Shown: positions 20,719 to 23,490 of the stretch, piece by piece
Numbering within the stretch: position 1 is the first letter of the stretch
Layout: every line of letters starts with the position of its first letter
IMG/VR virus record: IMGVR_UViG_3300034375_001321
Location: 1 to 23,490 of that record
DNA from: a virus
DNA length: 23,490 nucleotides
Direction: 5' to 3' (one strand)
The notes under the pieces: model-generated
The model's input: the letters and a program-made list of their open reading frames with translations, nothing else
Database searches by the model: none
Told to the model about the DNA's origin: nothing
Translations under genes and position numbers: made by a program

Positions 20719-22509
20719 TTAGGTAGTAATGGTTTGCAGGGTGTCGTTAGAAAGGCGGGTTGGCCAGTAGGTGAAACGTGAAAGAGAAAAGTTGCCTTGG
20801 AAGGTACTGTTTGACCGCTGACCAATTCTTAGGTTGTCAACAGTTGGCATTGTCACCGATTCAGCTAACGTTCCCAGGGATCGGTTAACCGCAGCTATTG
20901 TAGAAGTGGCAGAAACAGCAAACGCACTTTTAATTTGGGCGTTAAAGTTTGACTGATTGTCTGAAGCAATGTTGGCTTCAATATTACTGTTTGATCTGAC
21001 CGTGTGCGTGGTATCATCAGTGCTTGTGCCCTTAAACGCAAAAATCTCTTCTGCAATAGCACTGCCTTCTGCAATGTCGTAGATGAACTGATTAGAGCCG
21101 TTATCACCATTAACAACAAAATCGCTAAACACCGTCCCCTCACTGTCGTTATACCAGCTTGAGAAGTTCGTCCCCGTAATACTCGCCACGTCAGCAGCGC
21201 GGGTGACGGTAGAACCTTCGGTGGGGATGTAGCTGGTGGGGAAGGATACGTTATCTTCGTACTGCAAACCCCAAGCATAAATCTCTTCGGTTCCTGCCGC
21301 CGTCCAATTGGTGATTGCGAAAGTAGTAGAATCTGGACTCATGCCAACCGTCGGTCCATTTGTTCCACTAGTCGTGCCGACTGCCCAAATGCGGATCCAG
21401 TCATTAGAAAAATTTTGATACCCTGCGTCAATGTTTGTATATGTTCCATTTCCTCCTTGTCCTAAAAGACGGTTTGACGTGAGTCCTGGTTCAATATCAA
21501 ATAGTGCAGCAAAAGAATTGCCTAATCCTCCAAACCCAATATAAACGTATCGGTAAGTGCTTTTTTTAACAAACGCACTTACAACAATACTATTGGCAGA
21601 AGACGCAGATTGATTTATTCTAATACCGCCCGGGTCGCCGCCGCTTAATCCAGAATCCGCAAGAATTTTATAGGATCCTGTTGATCCAGTTGGATTAATT
21701 ACAGAAGAATCGAGGGGTGTAGTTATACTATTTTTAGTGTAACCTGACAAATCTTCGCTATACGTCAACAAATTCGTCCTACTTTCCTCCACCAACAACC
21801 CCAAGCTCTCACCCGTCGTTGGGTCGTGATCAAACCGTGGAGCACTGTTGATCGCGGTGGTGGTTTTGACGTATTGTCCGACGGTGCTGGATTGCTCTAG
21901 CTGGGCTCCCCAGATGTAGATGCCTAAAGGATTGTCTGAAGAGTCCCTAGTAACAAAACCATTTCTAGTTCCAGTTGCTGTTGCAGTAAATGTAAACTCA
22001 AATCTCTGCCATGAAGATGTCGCCGTAAAATTGTCACTAAATTGGATACTGTCTCCAAACAGCCTGAACGTATCTTTAGATAACCCAGCACTTTTAATGT
22101 ACGCACTTATGGTATAAGTTGTTCCAGAAACCAAAGAAATTGGTTGGTTGACAAAGTTATTATTGCCTGTACCTTCAATTAAATCAGCAGTTAATGATCC
22201 GTCAGGTGCTGTTGTTTGGTTAACGGTTATTGTGACACTTATGGGTTTTGTCCACGTCGTCGAAAAGTCTTCCGACTGTAGGAACAAATTAGTAACCGCC
22301 GTTCTAATCACCCCATCGCCGTCAACATACGTTGCGCTACTTTGGCGGGTGTGATCAACAAGAGTCTTGCCCGTAACACTGTCAACAAGACTCTCATTGC
22401 TTGAAAAATTAAGGTCAAGAGTGGGTCTAGCTCCACCAAGATCGTAGAGCTGGTCACCAAGACCGTTATAGGAACTTGATGCGCTTGCCTTGGTGACGCC
22501 CAGTTTCAT
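20719..22509 (-). CDS. Lectin-like head or tail spike protein
   Basis: A 596-aa adhesin-type protein. An N-terminal stretch RPTLDLNFSSNESLVDSVTG (28-47) and SSATYVDGDGVI precede two tandem jelly-roll repeats. Repeat 1 (about 73-216) begins TNLFLQSEDFS and ends YIWGAQLEQSSTVGQYVKT. Repeat 2 (about 245-430) begins TNLLTYSEDLS and ends YAWGLQYEDNVSFPTSYIPT. Both resemble carbohydrate-binding modules (CBM4/9-like, phage head-spike type). Residues about 440-596 look like a concanavalin/LamG-like lectin domain ending FTYWPTRLSNDTLQTIT. It probably binds glycans on the host surface. The location among head-connector genes suggests a head fibre, though tail attachment is possible. The centre of the gene is AT-rich compared with neighbours. 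ATG 22509 overlaps the upstream stop. Confidence 0.8.
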   Translation of the reverse strand: MKLGVTKASASSSYNGLGDQLYDLGGARPTLDLNFSSNESLVDSVTGKTLVDHTRQSSATYVDGDGVIRTAVTNLFLQSEDFSTTWTKPISVTITVNQTTAPDGSLTADLIEGTGNNNFVNQPISLVSGTTYTISAYIKSAGLSKDTFRLFGDSIQFSDNFTATSSWQRFEFTFTATATGTRNGFVTRDSSDNPLGIYIWGAQLEQSSTVGQYVKTTTAINSAPRFDHDPTTGESLGLLVEESRTNLLTYSEDLSGYTKNSITTPLDSSVINPTGSTGSYKILADSGLSGGDPGGIRINQSASSANSIVVSAFVKKSTYRYVYIGFGGLGNSFAALFDIEPGLTSNRLLGQGGNGTYTNIDAGYQNFSNDWIRIWAVGTTSGTNGPTVGMSPDSTTFAITNWTAAGTEEIYAWGLQYEDNVSFPTSYIPTEGSTVTRAADVASITGTNFSSWYNDSEGTVFSDFVVNGDNGSNQFIYDIAEGSAIAEEIFAFKGTSTDDTTHTVRSNSNIEANIASDNQSNFNAQIKSAFAVSATSTIAAVNRSLGTLAESVTMPTVDNLRIGQRSNSTFQGNFSLSRFTYWPTRLSNDTLQTITT

Positions 22510-22856
22510 CAGAGAAGCTCCGTAAGCTCCAAAGTACCGTCAGTCGTGCCGTTCCGTAATACGGCGATATTTGGAGTCACAGGGACCGCTAAATCAAGCC
22601 GCTCACCATTTGCAATGAAATGAGTCGTTGCTGTTGCGGTTTGACTGGTGCTGCCGATTGCGTAACGAATGTCAGCGCCTACAGCCCTTATGCTGATACG
22701 GCGGCAAGTGGTCGTTAAAGCTGTATTTGTGCTGGTGTTACCAGCAGCGAGCTGACGCGCAGTGCCGGGAACGCTTAAGGGCTCAACAGCTTCGACATAA
22801 GTGCCATCCGGGCGGCGTAGGGCTGTGATGTCGTCTGCGTTAAGGCTATAAGCCAT
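22509..22856 (-). CDS. Hypothetical beta-rich protein upstream of the spike
   Basis: A 115-aa protein. Notable pieces are MAYSLNADDITALRRPDGTY, RRISIRAVGADIRYAIGSTS and HFIANGERLDLAVPVTPNIA, ending GTLELTELL. It has the look of a small beta-sandwich virion protein. Gene order (this, spike, 102-aa protein) suggests that it is the base or anchor of the spike. That is inference. The ATG lies 3 bases after the adaptor stop, and its stop overlaps the spike start (TGATG). Confidence 0.65.
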   Translation of the reverse strand: MAYSLNADDITALRRPDGTYVEAVEPLSVPGTARQLAAGNTSTNTALTTTCRRISIRAVGADIRYAIGSTSQTATATTHFIANGERLDLAVPVTPNIAVLRNGTTDGTLELTELL

Positions 22857-22859
22857 GGA

Positions 22860-23420
22860 TCAGCTCCGCTTGACGGCGATGTTGCCTGGTCCGCTAATTC
22901 TAAGCCCAGTGAAATACCGCTCCACCATCGGCGGGATCCGATCAGCACCTGTCGCGCCATAGGTGTTAGGCGTAACGTCCAGGTTGCCGATCTTCACGTT
23001 CTTGTAGTCCTCAAGCCCGCTAAGACCCAGCCCGTCTTTGTTGTTGTTCAGGTAGACCGCCAGAACCGCCTGCGCCTTCTTGACCTGATCTGGGATCTCG
23101 GTGTCCGTAAAGTAGTCAGTCGTAATACGAAACGGAAAACCAACCGAGTAAGTATTGATGTAGGTGTCTGGCTTTCGGACCCCAGTGCGCGGCCACTGGA
23201 GAGACTGCGTATCAGTCGCACGGGCACCTAAAAAGCGTTCACGATCAATCCGCTGAGTAGCGGTGTACAAGGCACGATTCTTCTGATCGTCCGTAGCAGA
23301 CGCCCAAGCAGCTACGTCATCGTCCTGGACTAAGCCGTCGATGATCGCGTTAGCGTCACTCAGTGTCAGGTAGCTGTTTGCGCTTGCGCCCCCGACTGTT
23401 GCGTCGATTGAGATTGCCAT
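22860..23420 (-). CDS. Head-tail adaptor, DnaT-like family
   Basis: A 186-aa protein: NSYLTLSDANAIIDGL at 15-30, then a helix bundle with DDQKNRALYTATQRIDRERFLG and SLQWPRTGVR. The helix DQVKKAQAVLAVYLNNN and the end VERYFTGLRIS follow. The pattern matches the phage DnaT-like family, generally regarded as a head-tail adaptor below the portal. The W-P-R after the second helix is characteristic. It stands at the start of the connector genes, as expected after the capsid region. It should form a ring linking portal to head closure protein. Confidence 0.8.
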   Translation of the reverse strand: MAISIDATVGGASANSYLTLSDANAIIDGLVQDDDVAAWASATDDQKNRALYTATQRIDRERFLGARATDTQSLQWPRTGVRKPDTYINTYSVGFPFRITTDYFTDTEIPDQVKKAQAVLAVYLNNNKDGLGLSGLEDYKNVKIGNLDVTPNTYGATGADRIPPMVERYFTGLRISGPGNIAVKRS

Positions 23421-23490
23421 CGGGCGTCTCGGAAGGTTTATCAGTTACAAGCTCGGGAGGGGCAGAGGCTGCCGCCGTAGCAGCAGCCTC
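23356..23490 (-). CDS. C-terminal end of an upstream gene (partial)
   Basis: From the right edge one minus-strand frame is open for 44 codons to a TGA at 23358-23356. The residues are Ala/Pro/Glu-rich, followed by DGNLNRRNSRGRKRKQL. The other two frames stop within 60 bases. It would overlap the adaptor start by 65 bases, which is longer than other overlaps here. The product looks like the low-complexity basic tail of a small protein. The gene is likely but cannot be named. Confidence 0.4.
   Translation of the reverse strand, partial: EAAATAAASAPPELVTDKPSETPDGNLNRRNSRGRKRKQLPDTE

Noticed and set aside
21561-21567. Seven-base A run (minus strand) within the spike gene, possible frameshift or phase-variation site
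   Set aside because: The zero frame reads GTT AAA AAA AGC and continues for hundreds of codons with sensible domains. The slippery rule is not in phase and the other frames stop soon.

Overview
The window looks like part of the genome of a tailed phage (or prophage) with a long non-contractile, siphovirus-type tail. The host is most likely a cyanobacterium of the Synechococcus/Cyanobium type. Three things point to that host: a group-2, RpoD-like sigma factor of cyanobacterial style; a run of tiny proteins (45-115 aa) whose sequences resemble families I associate with cyanophages; and cyanophage-like fibre and lysin architectures. The host is inferred from family resemblance, not proven by the sequence.

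Layout. (1) About 1-2989, plus strand, rightward: a tightly overlapping recombination and regulation block. It holds the tail end of an unknown gene, a RusA-like Holliday-junction resolvase, a DUF1071-type single-strand annealing protein, a small ribbon-helix-helix-like protein, SSB, a strong intrinsic terminator, the sigma factor, and an NrdR-like zinc-ribbon protein. (2) About 2936-3570: a strand switch, with one membrane protein gene on the minus strand and one small plus-strand ORF. (3) About 3564-6413, minus strand: a lysis and small-protein cassette. It has a bimodular endolysin (muramidase plus M15 peptidase) and eight small genes, four of which encode single-pass membrane proteins that include the holin/spanin candidates. 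(4) About 6495-9391, minus strand: two tail-fibre genes, one ending in an S74 intramolecular chaperone and one with a tail-collar domain. They share a repeated module. (5) About 9391-19847, minus strand: a lambda-like tail block. Read in the direction of transcription (right to left) it is head closure, gp10-like, tail terminator, tail tube, G and G-T chaperones, tape measure, M, L, K, I, J. (6) About 19847-23490, minus strand: two paralogous 84/85-aa proteins, a 102-aa protein, a 596-aa lectin-like spike, a 115-aa protein, a DnaT-like head-tail adaptor, and the C-terminus of a further gene.

How it works together. The plus-strand block would act in DNA recombination and transcriptional control, and the sigma factor could redirect host RNA polymerase. 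The minus-strand block is the late programme: head completion, tail assembly on a tape measure of 730 residues (roughly 110 nm of tail), adsorption, and lysis. Genes in the late block are mostly joined by ATGA, TAATG or TGATG overlaps, implying translational coupling.

The most interesting points are: the sigma factor, which has changed residues in the -10 and -35 recognition helices and a terminator 8 bases before its start codon; a textbook A AAA AAC programmed -1 frameshift producing a G-T tail chaperone of about 177 aa; an 8-bp hairpin covering the start codon of the G gene; a spike cassette inserted between head-connector genes, with tandem paralogues beside it; and repeat modules shared between neighbouring fibre genes. 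I see no tRNA, rRNA, CRISPR array, insertion sequence or integrase in the window.
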